A program made the position numbers and the translations under genes. Below, piece after piece: positions 1 through 8,581 of a stretch of DNA of 54,519 nt (positions are counted from its first letter, which is position 1; every line of letters starts with the position of its first letter). The DNA lies in contig JADLDL010000201.1 of the NCBI GenBank assembly GCA_020846655.1, positions 1 to 54,519 of the forward strand, read 5' to 3'. Source of the DNA: Saprospiraceae bacterium (lineage in GTDB: Bacteria > Bacteroidota > Bacteroidia > Chitinophagales > Saprospiraceae). A model generated the notes under the pieces. The model saw nothing but the letters and a program-made list of their open reading frames with translations, was not told where the DNA came from and did not search any database.

Positions 1-180
1 ACGCCAGACCCCCGCTTTTCTCGCGAAAACCTGTTTAATCTAACTGTATGTCAATGAACTACGTTTTTCAATTCTTTTTGTCGACTCATGCCGTTAAAAC
101 TTTATGGCGCACGGCAACCTTCTAACCGTCTAACCTTAATTTGGAGCAGAATTTCATATTGGCCTTTTTTTTGTATGTAT

Positions 181-211
181 AAAAACGACTGCCGTTGGCC
201 GGCGTTTTTTT
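181..211 (+). terminator. Possible Rho-independent terminator
   Basis: AAAAACG (181-187) pairs with CGTTTTT (203-209) around a GC-rich 15-base interior, and a run of seven T follows the last G. It would end a transcript entering from the left edge. The stem is short and A/T-heavy, so this is tentative. Confidence 0.35.
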
Positions 212-236
212 AGCCGCGTGGGGAGCAAAAAAACCG

Positions 237-244
237 TAGTTTTG
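237..244 (+). promoter_or_regulatory. Bacteroidota -7 box for the HU/SPOR-mce pair
   Basis: TAGTTTTG matches the TAnnTTTG consensus of the Bacteroidota primary sigma factor. It lies 81 bases before the start at 326. I see no clear -33 TTTG at the expected spacing. Confidence 0.4.
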
Positions 245-325
245 TGGCGTTTTCAATGAAATATCAGCACCTGCCGAACCGAATGGCCCCATCCCTTTTC
301 ACCGATCAACAACCCGATTTCAGCC

Positions 326-1507
326 ATGCAAATTGACATTGCTGCTCATATTGAGAAATTACTTTTTCTACACGATACCTTGACCATCCCGTCGTTTGGA
401 GGATTTACGGCGATGCGTACACCTGCTGGCGTCGATTACGCCGGCAGCACCGTCACCCCGCCATCGAAAACCCTGGCATTCAACGAAAATCTTTCCGTAG
501 ACGATGGTTTGCTGGCCGATGATATCGCCCAGGAACACGGCATCAGCGCTGAAGAAGCCCGTACGGCCATTCAGCAGTTTGTTGAGCAGATTCAGGCGCA
601 ACTCAACCAACGCGAAATCGTCACCCTGCCCGGTGTGGGTCGCTTGTACAAAAACTACGTCCAGAAAATTCAGTTTTTGCCCGACGCCACCAATTTCCAC
701 GCCGGCTCCTACGGCCTGCCGCCACTCCAATTTTCGCCCATCGCCCGGTCGCGGGAGGTCGCCGAAAAGCCAGCAGCCAGCAACCCGGAACCCAACGGCA
801 GCAGCCAAAGCGCCGCCGTGCCGGCCCCAGCAGCCCCCCCCGCCAAAGCCAGCAACCAGGCCCCGCCGCCCCTGCCGCCGCCGCCCGCTTTTATCAATGA
901 CCCCTACACTCCGCCGCGTTCGTCTTCCGCCCGTTTGGGCACCGGCATCGCGATCGGGCTCCTGCTCTGCGCCGTAGCCTTCAGCGCCTGGTGGTGGCAA
1001 CACAAACGCGGCCTGCCCGACGACGCCCAACTCACCGAACTCCTCGAAGACTCGGATGAAAAACCGGTGGTGCAGGACCCTGTTTCGGGTGGTATTGCCG
1101 AAATCGCCAAACTGGCCGAAAAAGACAACAAAACGGACGATAAAAAAACGGCCAGCCCAACGGACAAAGAAGACCAGGACCTGGGCGACGAGGTCAGTGA
1201 CGCCGCCCGCGACAAAGCCGAAGTCATCCGCCGGCAAAATGAAGCCCCCCGCACCACCAGCGCGCCCCTGCCCGCCGAGGGCGCCAAAGAGTGTATTCTG
1301 CTCATCGCCACCCTCCAGGACCGCAACAACGCCGACCGCCTAATCGCCAAACTCAAAGGCGGCGGCTATGAGGTGTATTACCGGCAGGTCCGCGGCCACC
1401 AGATCGGTATTCAGTTCAACTACACCGACGCCTGGGAAGTAGAGCAGAAAAAAGCCGACCTAATCCGTTTCACCGGCGAAAAAGGCATAGTTGTAAAAAA
1501 GAAATGA
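326..1507 (+). CDS. Membrane-anchored HU (CCDC81-type)/SPOR domain protein
   Basis: A 393-residue protein of three parts. Residues 1-135 resemble the tandem prokaryotic HU-like domains of the CCDC81 family (IPSFGGF near 21-27; a second block with LPGVGRLY near 101-108). Residues 140-200 are a Pro/Ala-rich linker, followed by one membrane helix at about 204-224. A charged periplasmic linker leads to a C-terminal SPOR domain (about 320-390; ILLIATLQDRNNADRL), a fold that binds denuded peptidoglycan. Inference: the N-terminus is cytoplasmic and the SPOR domain periplasmic, so the protein could link a DNA- or protein-binding module to the septal wall. The gene overlaps the next by four bases (ATGA), which indicates translational coupling. 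The family is widespread in Bacteroidota; its exact role is not established. Confidence 0.85.
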   Translation: MQIDIAAHIEKLLFLHDTLTIPSFGGFTAMRTPAGVDYAGSTVTPPSKTLAFNENLSVDDGLLADDIAQEHGISAEEARTAIQQFVEQIQAQLNQREIVTLPGVGRLYKNYVQKIQFLPDATNFHAGSYGLPPLQFSPIARSREVAEKPAASNPEPNGSSQSAAVPAPAAPPAKASNQAPPPLPPPPAFINDPYTPPRSSSARLGTGIAIGLLLCAVAFSAWWWQHKRGLPDDAQLTELLEDSDEKPVVQDPVSGGIAEIAKLAEKDNKTDDKKTASPTDKEDQDLGDEVSDAARDKAEVIRRQNEAPRTTSAPLPAEGAKECILLIATLQDRNNADRLIAKLKGGGYEVYYRQVRGHQIGIQFNYTDAWEVEQKKADLIRFTGEKGIVVKKK

Positions 1508-1902
1508 TCCGAATCGACCATATCGGCATTGCCGTCCGCAACCTGGCCGACAGCAACGAGCTGTTTCGCAAATTGCTCGGCGAAGCCCACTACAAAATCG
1601 AAAACGTCGACAGCGAAAAGGTGTCGACCTCGTTTTTCCACATCGGCGAAAGCAAAATCGAACTACTCGAAGCCTCCGACCCGGAAAGCCCGATCGCCAA
1701 ATTCATCGACAAACGCGGCGAAGGCATTCACCACATCGCCTTCGAAGTCGACGATATCCGCGCTGAAATCGAACGCCTGGAAGCAGAAGGTTTTGTACCG
1801 CTCAACCGAGAGCCCAAACGCGGCGCCGATCACAAACTCGTCGCGTTTTTGCACCCCAAATCAAGCAACGGGGTGCTGGTCGAACTCTGCCAGTCGATCT
1901 AA
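1504..1902 (+). CDS. mce: Methylmalonyl-CoA epimerase
   Basis: The 132-residue product is a complete vicinal-oxygen-chelate fold protein of the methylmalonyl-CoA epimerase family. It interconverts (R)- and (S)-methylmalonyl-CoA in the propionyl-CoA/succinyl-CoA route. The metal-ligand positions of the two beta-alpha-beta modules are visible: IDHIGIAV near the start (His6), GIHHIAFEVDD in the second module, and a terminal Glu in LVELCQSI. The length is normal for the family. The start ATG lies within the stop of the HU/SPOR gene, so translation is probably coupled, although the two proteins have no obvious functional link. Methylmalonyl-CoA mutase genes are not in the window. Confidence 0.93.
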   Translation: MIRIDHIGIAVRNLADSNELFRKLLGEAHYKIENVDSEKVSTSFFHIGESKIELLEASDPESPIAKFIDKRGEGIHHIAFEVDDIRAEIERLEAEGFVPLNREPKRGADHKLVAFLHPKSSNGVLVELCQSI

Positions 1903-1997
1903 GCCTCCGCTCCAAAGGCTGATCGAAACGTAGCCGCGTTCCCGGGAAATTCTCTACTATTGTAGCGATATTGTGCCCAGGACCACCCTCGACCAGC

Positions 1998-4900
1998 ATG
2001 ACACCGCTCCACCAACGCAACGCCGAATTCCTTGCCCTGCTCAATACCCTCAACCCGGCCCAACGCCAGGCGGTGGAACAAGTAGAAGGCCCTGTGTTGG
2101 TCATCGCCGGGCCCGGCACCGGCAAAACCCATATCCTGGCCGCCCGCATCGGGAAAATCCTGCTCGATACCGATACCCGCCCGCAAAACATCCTCTGCCT
2201 CACCTTCACCGACGCCGGCGTGCATGCCATGCGCAGCCGCCTGCTCGACATGATCGGCCCCGATGCCTACCGCGTACCCATCAGCACCTTCCACGGGTTT
2301 TGCAACCGGGTGATCCAGGAAAACTCCGAACTCTTTGGCAAAGGCCGCCTCGAACCCGTCAGCGAACTCGAACGCATCGAACTCGTGCGCCAGTTGCTGG
2401 CCAAACTCCCCACCGACCACCCGCTCCGCAACGGACAAAAAGACGTTTTTCAATACGAAAACCACCTGCGCGACCTTTTTTCCAACATGAAAAAAGAACG
2501 CTGGACGCCCGGTCAAGTCCGCCGCAGCGCCGATGAATTCCTCCGTGGACTGCCCCAAAACCCGGATTTTATTTACCAAAAAAATACCAAACACGCCCCC
2601 AAAGGCGCCCCAAAAACCGCCCAGGTCCAGGACGTCACCGAACGCCTCCAGCGCCTGAAAGCCGCCGCCGACCTCTACCCCAAATACCTGAACGCCATGG
2701 CCCAAGCCGGCCGCTACGAATACGAGGACATGATCCTCTGGGTGCTCAAGGCTTTTGCCGACAACGAAGCCCTGCTCCGCAGCTACCAGGAACGCTACCT
2801 GTACGTCCAGGTGGATGAATTTCAGGACACCAACGGCGCACAGTACCAACTGCTCCAACTCCTGCTCAACTTCTGGGACATCCCCAACGCCTTTATCGTG
2901 GGCGACGACGACCAGAGCATCTACGAGTTTCAGGGCGCCCGGCTCGAAAACCTGCGCCATTTTCACCAACACTACCACAATGGCCTCCATACCATTGTGC
3001 TCGACCAAAACTATCGCTCCCACCAGGCCATTCTCGACGCCGCCGGCCGGGTCATTGTCCGAAACGAAATCCGGGCCGTCCGCCAACTGGACGAACCGCT
3101 TGACAAAAACCTGCACGCCAACACCCCTGCCGGCATCGCCCCACGCGTGCTGGTGTATGAAAACCGCCTACACGAACTGACCCAGGTGGTCCGGCAAATC
3201 GAAGCCCTGGTGCAGGCCGGCGAATCGCCCGATACCATCGCCGTGCTCTATGCCCGCCACAAACAGGCGACCCGCCTGATGGAGTTGCTGGGCAAAAAAG
3301 GCATCCCGTTCCAGACCAAACGCCCGGTCAACATCCTCGAACTGCCACTCATCCAGCAGTTTCGCGAACTGCTGCGCTACCTCCAGGAAGAGTCGGCGCA
3401 GCCCTACTCGGGCGAGCACCGCCTGTTTCGCCTGCTACACGCCGATTTTTTCGGCTTGCCGGCCGGCGACCTGGCCCGAATCGCCATAGCCGCCCAATCG
3501 CCATCGCCCGCCGCTTCGAGCCGCTACGATACCCCCGGCGCTGCGCACCAACCGACCCGCCACGGCTATTGGCGCTTCGCCCTCAGCCACCCGGAGTACC
3601 TGCAAAGCCTGCCCCTGGCAAAACCGGAGGCCTTCGAGCCGGTCAGCCGCCGCCTGGAAGAGTGGATTGCCGCCGTCCACAACCTGCCCTTGCCGCAACT
3701 CCTCGAGCGCTTGTTTACCCAATCGGGTCTCTTGGCTTGGGTACTCGGGCAGCCCGACAAGTTGTGGCACCTGCAAGCGCTGTACACCTTTTTCGATATG
3801 GTCCACGCCGAGGTAAACCGGCACCCGCGCGCGTTTGCGCCCATGGCCGGAAGCGGCGGCCTGCTTCGGCTGCTGGCCCTGCTCGACAGCATGGACGATA
3901 ACCGCCTGCCCCTGTTGCTGCGTCAATCGGTGCAGTCGGGCCCCGGCGTGCAATTGCTCACCGCCCACGGCGCCAAGGGCCTGGAGTTCCGGCACGTGTT
4001 TTTGTTCGATTGTGTGGAAGAAGCCTGGGAAAAAAATTCGGGCGGCAACCGGGGCCGTTTTGCCCTGCCGCCGGCCCTGACGCTGTCGGGCGAAGAAGAT
4101 GCCCTCGAAGCGCGCCGCCGCTTGTTTTATGTAGCCATGACCCGCGCCAAAACACAACTCCAGATTTCCTGGTCCCGCACGGGCGAAGACGGCAAAAATC
4201 TGCTCCAATCTCGTTTTGTGGAAGAATGCGGCCTGCCGGCCGAGCCGGCTCAAGTATCGGAACACGAGCTGTTGCACACCCAGGCCTTACTCCTGCTCGA
4301 TCCGGAGCCCCCCATTGTGACACTGCCCGAGCCCGAGGCTTTCCGGGCCTTGCTGGCCGATTTCACCCTGAGCGTCACGGCCCTCAACCGCTATTTGCGC
4401 TGCCCCTTGGCCTTTTACTACGAAGATTTTTTGAAAATACCCGGCGCGATGAGCGAAGCGGCAGCCTACGGCGTAGCCATGCACGGCGCGTTGCAGCAGT
4501 TTTTGTTAAAAATGAAATCGGATCAAAAAGGGCAGTTTCCGGGGGTGGAAACGCTGGTCCGGCTGTTTGGCGCCGAAATGGAGCGGCAACGCGCACATTT
4601 TTCCGACAACAACTACGCCCAACGGCTGGCCCTCGGCCGCGAAAACCTCCGCCGCATCCACCTCGAACAGGTGCCCTACTGGCGGCGGCGCGCCATTGTG
4701 GAGCGGCGGGTCGACCGGGTCGAGTTCGACGGTATCCCGCTGGCCGGGGTGATCGACAAACTAGAATGGCTCGACAACGGCACCCTGCGGGTAGTGGATT
4801 ACAAAACCGGCGCGCCCGATCTCAAAAAAACTGCGCCGCCCGACGACAAACAGCCACTGGGCGGCGACTACTGGCGCCAACTGGCGTTTTACAAAATCCT

Positions 4901-5186
4901 GCTCGACGAAGCCCGGCTCTACCCGGAGCCTGTGGGCAAAACTGCCATCGCCTGGCTTGAGCCCGACAAACGCGGAACCTTCCCGATCGTAGAAATTTCG
5001 TTTAGCGCAGCCGATCTCCAGGTGGTAGGCACCTTGATCCGGGACACTTGGGCCAACATTCAGGCCGGGCACTTCAGCCCGGGCTGCGACCGCGAGGACT
5101 GCCCCTGGTGCCGCATGCACCGCTGGAAAGAACCTCCGACGGAAACACCAGAACGCCCGGAAGAGGAAATGGACGATGTAATGTAA
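1998..5186 (+). CDS. UvrD/PcrA-type helicase fused to PD-(D/E)XK Fe-S nuclease
   Basis: A 1062-residue superfamily 1A helicase with a C-terminal nuclease. The ATG at 1998 is chosen because it places the Q-motif (NPAQRQAVE) at the usual distance; the nine upstream in-frame codons look like leader. Helicase motifs are intact: Walker A GPGTGKT (38-44), Walker B DEFQD (273-277), GDDDQSIY (302-309), a TAHGAKGLEF motif, and RRLFYVAMTRAK (about 707-718). The nuclease has Asp920 in the GVIDKLEW strand and D934-Y-K936. C802 and the C-terminal trio C1030, C1035, C1038 match the four-cysteine iron staple of AddB-type nucleases. The protein thus combines a working motor with a nuclease, unlike AddB, whose helicase is degenerate. 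A role in recombination, repair or DNA degradation is inferred. It ends at the stop codon where a repeat element begins. Confidence 0.88.
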   Translation: MTPLHQRNAEFLALLNTLNPAQRQAVEQVEGPVLVIAGPGTGKTHILAARIGKILLDTDTRPQNILCLTFTDAGVHAMRSRLLDMIGPDAYRVPISTFHGFCNRVIQENSELFGKGRLEPVSELERIELVRQLLAKLPTDHPLRNGQKDVFQYENHLRDLFSNMKKERWTPGQVRRSADEFLRGLPQNPDFIYQKNTKHAPKGAPKTAQVQDVTERLQRLKAAADLYPKYLNAMAQAGRYEYEDMILWVLKAFADNEALLRSYQERYLYVQVDEFQDTNGAQYQLLQLLLNFWDIPNAFIVGDDDQSIYEFQGARLENLRHFHQHYHNGLHTIVLDQNYRSHQAILDAAGRVIVRNEIRAVRQLDEPLDKNLHANTPAGIAPRVLVYENRLHELTQVVRQIEALVQAGESPDTIAVLYARHKQATRLMELLGKKGIPFQTKRPVNILELPLIQQFRELLRYLQEESAQPYSGEHRLFRLLHADFFGLPAGDLARIAIAAQSPSPAASSRYDTPGAAHQPTRHGYWRFALSHPEYLQSLPLAKPEAFEPVSRRLEEWIAAVHNLPLPQLLERLFTQSGLLAWVLGQPDKLWHLQALYTFFDMVHAEVNRHPRAFAPMAGSGGLLRLLALLDSMDDNRLPLLLRQSVQSGPGVQLLTAHGAKGLEFRHVFLFDCVEEAWEKNSGGNRGRFALPPALTLSGEEDALEARRRLFYVAMTRAKTQLQISWSRTGEDGKNLLQSRFVEECGLPAEPAQVSEHELLHTQALLLLDPEPPIVTLPEPEAFRALLADFTLSVTALNRYLRCPLAFYYEDFLKIPGAMSEAAAYGVAMHGALQQFLLKMKSDQKGQFPGVETLVRLFGAEMERQRAHFSDNNYAQRLALGRENLRRIHLEQVPYWRRRAIVERRVDRVEFDGIPLAGVIDKLEWLDNGTLRVVDYKTGAPDLKKTAPPDDKQPLGGDYWRQLAFYKILLDEARLYPEPVGKTAIAWLEPDKRGTFPIVEISFSAADLQVVGTLIRDTWANIQAGHFSPGCDREDCPWCRMHRWKEPPTETPERPEEEMDDVM

Positions 5187-5482
5187 AATGTAAGATGTAA
5201 AATGTAAAAGTCAAAAGGGTGTTGGCGGTGTCGGACTGAAGGAATAAGGCTTTTAGCACCTCATAACTGACATAAATAAACCCACAAATCAGCCCCGCCC
5301 CTCCAACACTCTTTTGACTTTTACATTTTACATCTTACATTAGAAAAGGGTGTTGGCGGTGTTGGACTGATGAAATAAGGCTTTTAGCACCTCATAACTG
5401 ACATAAATAAACCCACAGACCAGCCCCGCCCCGCCATCACCCTTTTACATTTTACATCTTACATTTTACATTTTACATTTAA
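5187..5482. repeat. Two tandem copies of an ATGTAAA-ended palindromic element
   Basis: This fills the gap between convergent genes. Unit A (about 5213-5343) and unit B (about 5344-5480) are direct repeats with a period of 131 bases and only scattered differences. The left arm at 5192-5226 and the right arm at 5303-5337 are nearly perfect inverted repeats of about 34 bases; they carry ATGTAAAATGTAAAAG and CTTTTACATTTTACAT. The core contains GGCTTTTAGCACCTCATAAC. The stop codons of both flanking genes (TAA at 5184-5186 on plus, TAA at 5481-5479 on minus) lie at the edges of the ATGTAAA array. A diverged copy lies at 11337-11504. The region can form strong hairpins on both strands and may also act as a two-way terminator. 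Confidence 0.9.
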
Positions 5483-6393
5483 AAAATCGACTCTCCGCTC
5501 AACGTGGTGAGTAGTTCCAGGGCTTTCATGCCCCGCACGGAATTGCCGTGGCGGTTGATTTCGGGGCTCCACACGGCTACCGCCCAACGACCGGGCATCA
5601 GGGCAGCGATACCGCCCCCCACGCCACTTTTGCCCGGCAAGCCTACCCGAAAGGCAAACTCACCGGCTTCATCGTAAAACCCGCAACTGAGCAGGATGGC
5701 GTTCAGGCGTTTGGCCTGGCTGGCGCTGAGCAGGCGCTCGCCCGTAGCCGGCAGCACGCCGTGGTTAGCCAGGAACAAAAAGGAGCGGGCTAATTCGACG
5801 CAGGACATCGACAAGGAACAGTGGTGAAAATAGGCATCCAGCACCTGATCGACGTCGTGGTACAGGTTGCGGTGGCTCTTCAGGTAATTGGCCAGGGCAG
5901 CGTTGGTGAAGCCGGTTTGGCGCTCCGAGGCCGCTACGGCCGGGTCGTATTGAATCGTTGGTGTGCCACTCAGGCGACGGACAAAATCCAGGACAGCGGC
6001 CTTGGCATCGGGCTGGTGGCGCATCAGTTCGTCGGTCACAACCAGGGCGCCGGCGTTGATAAAGGGGTTGCGCGGGATGCCTTGTTCGTATTCCAACTGG
6101 ACGAGCGAGTTGAACGGGTTACCAGATGGCTCCTTCCCGACGCGCTCAAAAAGCCGTTCGCCAATGTGCTGAATGACCAGGCTGAGGGTAAACACCTTGG
6201 AAATACTTTGAACGGAAAAGCGCTCGTGTGCATCGCCGGTGGTATACAGGCGCCCATCCAGCGTAATCAGGGCCATGCCAAAATGCCCGGGTGGCACCTT
6301 GGCCAGTTCGGGAATGTAGGAAGCCACCTTGCCGGCGCCGGCCAGGGGCGCCACTTCCCGGGCGATGTCTTCCAGGATTTGCTGATAGGGCAT
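5479..6393 (-). CDS. glsA: Glutaminase
   Basis: A 304-residue serine-dependent beta-lactamase-fold glutaminase that hydrolyses L-glutamine to glutamate and ammonia in the cytoplasm. The S-x-x-K nucleophile motif is S63-I-S-K66 in RFSVQSISKVF. Other family signatures are GNPFNSLVQLE, NPFINAGAL, the YHHCSLSM-like segment and the C-terminal GKSGVGGGI. Length and order match E. coli GlsA/YbaS. It is the last gene of a probable minus-strand operon with the alpha/beta hydrolase (22 bases upstream) and the DUF4199 protein. Its TAA stop is embedded in the ATGTAAA repeat. Confidence 0.96.
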   Translation of the reverse strand: MPYQQILEDIAREVAPLAGAGKVASYIPELAKVPPGHFGMALITLDGRLYTTGDAHERFSVQSISKVFTLSLVIQHIGERLFERVGKEPSGNPFNSLVQLEYEQGIPRNPFINAGALVVTDELMRHQPDAKAAVLDFVRRLSGTPTIQYDPAVAASERQTGFTNAALANYLKSHRNLYHDVDQVLDAYFHHCSLSMSCVELARSFLFLANHGVLPATGERLLSASQAKRLNAILLSCGFYDEAGEFAFRVGLPGKSGVGGGIAALMPGRWAVAVWSPEINRHGNSVRGMKALELLTTLSGESIF

Positions 6394-6415
6394 CGGAAAT
6401 CGAATTTGGGTGTAC

Positions 6416-7423
6416 CTAAAAGCGGCCTTCGAGGAAGGCTTCTACGTCGGCAGCCGATTCGGCTGCATTTTCTTCCTGGGGCCAGTGGCCCGTATTTTGG
6501 TAAATTTTCAACAGCGCTTTTCTGATGTTCCGGTGAAACTCATAGGCGTATTCGGGCGAAATACGGGTGTCTTCGGCGCCCCAGAGGATAAGCGTCGGCA
6601 CCGAAATTTGTTCGATCAGGGTGGCCGGCGGGCGGTTTTCACTCACCTGCGCCCGGTCGGTAAAGGCCTTCCGGTTGCCGGGCCGCAGCAGCAGGTCCAA
6701 ATGGCGCTGTACCAGGGCGTCGGTCACTTTTTGGTCGTCGGAATACACGTCTTCGAGCATAAGCCGGATGAAGGCGCGGGGCGTTATTTTCCGGATCACC
6801 TGGTTGAGCACAGGGGTGCTGGCCAGCCACTGTATGGCTGTGCTGCTTTTTTCTTCAAAACCCGGCGCATCGAGCAGGATGAGCTTGCGGAGCCGCTCCG
6901 GGTGTTCGGTAGCATAAAACCAGGCGATCTGGGCGCCCAAGCCGTTGCCGGCCAGGTGGAAGGGGCGCAGGTTGAGGCGTTCGACAAAGCGGTGGAAAAA
7001 TTCGGCATACATAAAAGCGCTGTAACTCCCCTGCGGGTGCGGTCCGGTGAGGCCGAAACCCGGCAAATCCAGGCTGATGACCTGGTAGTGGCGGGCCAGC
7101 GAATCGGTCCAGCCCACCCAGGTGTGCAGCGAACTATTGGCGTCGTGCAAGAGCAGCATGGGTTCGCCGCGGCCCGTGACGCGGTAGTGGATCGTCATGC
7201 CGTCCATTTCCAGGTAGCGGGAGTCGGGGAAGGTATAGCGCTCCACCAGTTGGTTCACGGGCAAATCTTCGTGCCAGTTGGCGTACAGCCAATAGATCCC
7301 GACCAGGTAAACAGCCCAACGGAGCAAGCGGGAAATACTGAGGATACCCAACCATTTTTTGATGGTCGAGGGGGTGTCGGGCGGGGCAGCCGGTTTGTCC
7401 GGATTACTGAGGTTTTCTTCCAT
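6416..7423 (-). CDS. Alpha/beta hydrolase-fold protein lacking the nucleophile serine
   Basis: A 335-residue alpha/beta hydrolase with an N-terminal membrane anchor (about residues 28-48) and a typical fold: LLLHDANSSLHTW around the oxyanion region, LDLPGFGLTGPHP, a cap, LILWGAEDTRI (acid loop) and the histidine in NTGHWPQEE. At the nucleophile elbow the sequence is A-G-N-G-L-G rather than the family's G-N-S-L-G, so Gly (residue 161) replaces the catalytic Ser. The codon is GGC, one base from AGC. Either this is a single-base change in a real pseudoenzyme or a sequencing error. The ATG at 7423 is preferred to a TTG four codons upstream. It sits 15 bases after the DUF4199 gene and 22 before glsA, suggesting one transcript. 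No substrate can be assigned. Confidence 0.8.
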   Translation of the reverse strand: MEENLSNPDKPAAPPDTPSTIKKWLGILSISRLLRWAVYLVGIYWLYANWHEDLPVNQLVERYTFPDSRYLEMDGMTIHYRVTGRGEPMLLLHDANSSLHTWVGWTDSLARHYQVISLDLPGFGLTGPHPQGSYSAFMYAEFFHRFVERLNLRPFHLAGNGLGAQIAWFYATEHPERLRKLILLDAPGFEEKSSTAIQWLASTPVLNQVIRKITPRAFIRLMLEDVYSDDQKVTDALVQRHLDLLLRPGNRKAFTDRAQVSENRPPATLIEQISVPTLILWGAEDTRISPEYAYEFHRNIRKALLKIYQNTGHWPQEENAAESAADVEAFLEGRF

Positions 7424-7438
7424 AGCACAGGGCAAAAC

Positions 7439-7963
7439 TTAATCCGATGAACGAAGCAACGCGGCGATACCGGCCGACAACCCGAAGCCACCCAATGCGC
7501 CCATCGCCATCCGGGTAATAACCGGCCCCCGCGGCTGCACCGGGTGCTCCAGCGCATGCTCCACCTCCAGTATGCGTTCGCGGAGCTGGTTGGCTTGCTG
7601 CGGGTCGCCGGTGCCGCCCAGCAACTGGCTTTGGTACAGCTGTTTTTCAGCCAGTAGTTCCAGGCGTAGCAATTCAGTGTCAGCCAGGTGCAGGCCATAG
7701 TAAAACAGCCAGTACCCCAGGTTGATCAGGATGAACACCACGAAGGGCGTGCGCAGGATTTCTCTGAAATCGCGTTGGGTGCCGTTGGCGGCGCAGTCTT
7801 CTTTGGCGGCCCGGTACATGAACAGCAGGTAGACCAGCATGGGCGCCCATTGTACGATGTTGTTCAGAAACAATTCGCGCCGGATGGTGTACATCAGAAA
7901 ATAAAACAGCACGACCACCACTGCGCCCAGCAGCCCGTAGCGAACACCCGTATTTTTTATCAT
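7439..7963 (-). CDS. DUF4199-like integral membrane protein
   Basis: A 174-residue membrane protein with an N-terminal helix at about 8-27, a second around 37-50, a third near 72-94, and a C-terminal hydrophobic Gly/Ala-rich segment. A charged helical loop (EKQLYQSQLL to VEHALEHPV) separates the last two. This pattern fits the DUF4199 family common in Bacteroidota, whose function is unknown. The next gene upstream (8027-8581) is a second protein of the same kind, so the pair may be old duplicates. It has its own -7 box (7987-7994) and leads the operon with the hydrolase and glutaminase. Confidence 0.65.
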   Translation of the reverse strand: MIKNTGVRYGLLGAVVVVLFYFLMYTIRRELFLNNIVQWAPMLVYLLFMYRAAKEDCAANGTQRDFREILRTPFVVFILINLGYWLFYYGLHLADTELLRLELLAEKQLYQSQLLGGTGDPQQANQLRERILEVEHALEHPVQPRGPVITRMAMGALGGFGLSAGIAALLRSSD

Positions 7964-7986
7964 TGGATCAAATTCAGTTGTACCGG

Positions 7987-7994
7987 CAAAAGTA
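7987..7994 (-). promoter_or_regulatory. Bacteroidota -7 box upstream of the DUF4199-hydrolase-glsA operon
   Basis: On the minus strand TACTTTTG matches TAnnTTTG exactly, 24 bases before the start codon at 7963. No clear -33 element is seen. Confidence 0.45.
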
Positions 7995-8026
7995 CAACGA
8001 GGAGCCGCAATGCCGGACCCGAATTT

Positions 8027-8581
8027 TTATTTCAAGGGTTTGTCGCGTTTCATGATGGCCGCAGCGATCAAACCTCCAATCAGCCCCAAAATGACGGCGG
8101 CAAAAACACCGTTGCTCAGGATAGTGCCCAGTTCACCGGATTGGTCAAATTTTGTCATGGTTTCTTCCATGGCCTCCGCTGGCATACTGTCGCCCCAGGT
8201 TTCAACAAATTTTTCTTTCAGGTTATCGACGTAACCGGGGTCAATGAAATTGATCAGAATATAATTCCAAATGCTGGAGCCTACAACACCCAAGGTGATG
8301 GTGATCGCTCCAATCAATAATGCCCGGCCAAAATTAATAAACCCGCCGTCGAGGCGATCGCGTTGAAATTGAATCGCCATGGCAGCAAATCCAACCGCCA
8401 ACAGAATGCTCAGGACAAAATTGATAGCCATGCCGGAGAGGGACATCATGTTGAAGTCCGTCAAATAAAAAACCAGGGACAAAACCACCAGGCCCAAGGC
8501 AAAAAAGCCGCCAAAGCGGAGTATAGTTTCCCAGAACGGGGCGAGTTTTTTCGGTGCGCTTACATTGTCTAAATCAGCCAT
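8027..8581 (-). CDS. DUF4199 family membrane protein
   Basis: A 184-residue protein with four membrane helices: about 22-42, 52-70, 88-108 and 160-178, with a hydrophilic 45-residue loop between the last two. The helix pattern and the FINFGRAL segment fit DUF4199. The N-terminus (MADLDNVSAPKKLAPFW) is short and cytoplasmic with no signal peptide. It precedes a second DUF4199-like gene in the same direction; 63 bases with a -7 box separate them, so they may be separate transcription units. No function is known for the family. Confidence 0.7.
   Translation of the reverse strand: MADLDNVSAPKKLAPFWETILRFGGFFALGLVVLSLVFYLTDFNMMSLSGMAINFVLSILLAVGFAAMAIQFQRDRLDGGFINFGRALLIGAITITLGVVGSSIWNYILINFIDPGYVDNLKEKFVETWGDSMPAEAMEETMTKFDQSGELGTILSNGVFAAVILGLIGGLIAAAIMKRDKPLK

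Larger units (their letters stand above)
1..325. other. Intergenic region upstream of the HU/SPOR gene
   Basis: No convincing gene is visible on either strand. The region is AT-richer than the neighbouring coding DNA. It holds a possible hairpin with a T tract (181-211) and a Bacteroidota-type -7 box (237-244) that would serve the gene starting at 326. The first 180 bases may be the trailer of a gene lying outside the window. Confidence 0.6.

Noticed and set aside
1899-3116. Long open frame antisense to the helicase-nuclease gene (405 codons)
   Set aside because: The sense strand has all helicase motifs; the antisense frame is a by-product of GC-rich codon use and has no signal or domain.
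5187-5482. CRISPR array or phage attachment site
   Set aside because: Repeats are 131-base units without spacers and without cas genes; the ATGTAAA units are contiguous. No integrase is nearby.
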